NCBI GenBank assembly: GCA_002429325.1 | Contig: DIZH01000016.1 | Span: forward strand, 1 to 5,922 | Source of the DNA: Patescibacteria group bacterium UBA6033 | Lineage (GTDB): Bacteria > Patescibacteriota > Minisyncoccia > Phycocordibacterales > Phycocordibacteraceae | Length of the DNA: 5,922 nucleotides | Direction: 5' to 3' | Part shown: piece by piece, positions 5,846 through 5,922 of the stretch | Layout: each line of letters starts with the position of its first letter | Numbering within the stretch: position 1 is the stretch's first letter | Made by a program: the position numbers and the translations under genes | Notes under the pieces: generated by a model | Told to the model about the DNA's origin: nothing | What the model saw: only the letters and a program-made list of their open reading frames with translations | Databases searched by the model: none

Positions 5846-5919
5846 GCGCTCCTAGCTCAGTTGGTTAGAGCGTTCGCCTCACACGCGAAAGGTCGCAGGT
5901 CCGAATCCTGCGGAGCGCA
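5846..5919 (+). tRNA. tRNA-Val, anticodon CAC
   Basis: A complete cloverleaf can be folded. The acceptor stem GCGCTCC (5846-5852) pairs with GGAGCGC (5912-5918). T8 and A9 are followed by D-stem GCTC/GAGC with loop AGTTGGTTA (G18G19 and A21 present). The anticodon stem TTCGC/GCGAA closes loop CTCACAC, placing anticodon CAC at 5880-5882, which reads GUG valine codons. The variable loop is AGGTC and the T-stem is GCAGG/CCTGC. The discriminator is A5919, followed by CAA, so the CCA end is not encoded and must be added enzymatically. The T-loop is TCCGAAT where TTCGAAT is expected, putting C at position 55. All stems are otherwise perfectly paired, so the gene looks functional. Confidence 0.95.
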
Positions 5920-5922
5920 CAA

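Overview
The window looks like chromosomal DNA from a bacterium with a reduced, densely packed genome, most plausibly a member of the Candidate Phyla Radiation (Patescibacteria). This placement is inferred from gene style: a secreted RCC1/fibronectin-type-III protein with a Ser/Thr/Asn/Gly-rich N-terminus, a MacB-type ABC pair with an unusual helical ATPase tail and no adaptor gene beside it, and a tRNA without an encoded CCA. No 16S rRNA or other phylogenetic marker is present. The standard bacterial code works throughout, and all five genes end in TAA or TAG.

Left half (minus strand, 6-2621). A 712-residue exported protein carries four near-identical 50-residue RCC1 repeats, a broken fifth, and three fibronectin-III-like domains. 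It ends at a perfect 15-bp rho-independent terminator. Directly beyond that lies mscL, a large-conductance mechanosensitive channel with a four-cysteine zinc-ribbon-like C-terminus. Only about 28 bp separate the terminator stem from the mscL start, so an mscL promoter would have to sit at its edge.

Middle (2622-2765). A 144-bp divergent intergenic region holds a candidate -10 box for the rightward operon, a weaker one for the leftward gene, and a 9-bp palindrome.

Right half (plus strand, 2766-5794). Three tightly packed genes form an apparent operon: an ABC ATPase of the MacB/LolD type with a C-terminal extension of about 240 residues, a MacB/FtsX-type permease (3-bp gap), and an unassigned 130-residue protein with a CxxC motif (2-bp gap). 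The ATPase and permease should form a mechanotransmission-type transporter acting on an envelope substrate that cannot be identified from this sequence. The ATPase extension appears to contain two diverged copies of one module about 96 residues apart, which is the most novel-looking feature here.

Right edge (5795-5922). A short spacer with an extended -10 promoter precedes tRNA-Val(CAC). That tRNA has C instead of the near-universal U at T-loop position 55.

I found no mobile element, CRISPR array, phage gene, rRNA or replication origin. No stretch longer than 300 bases lacks a gene.
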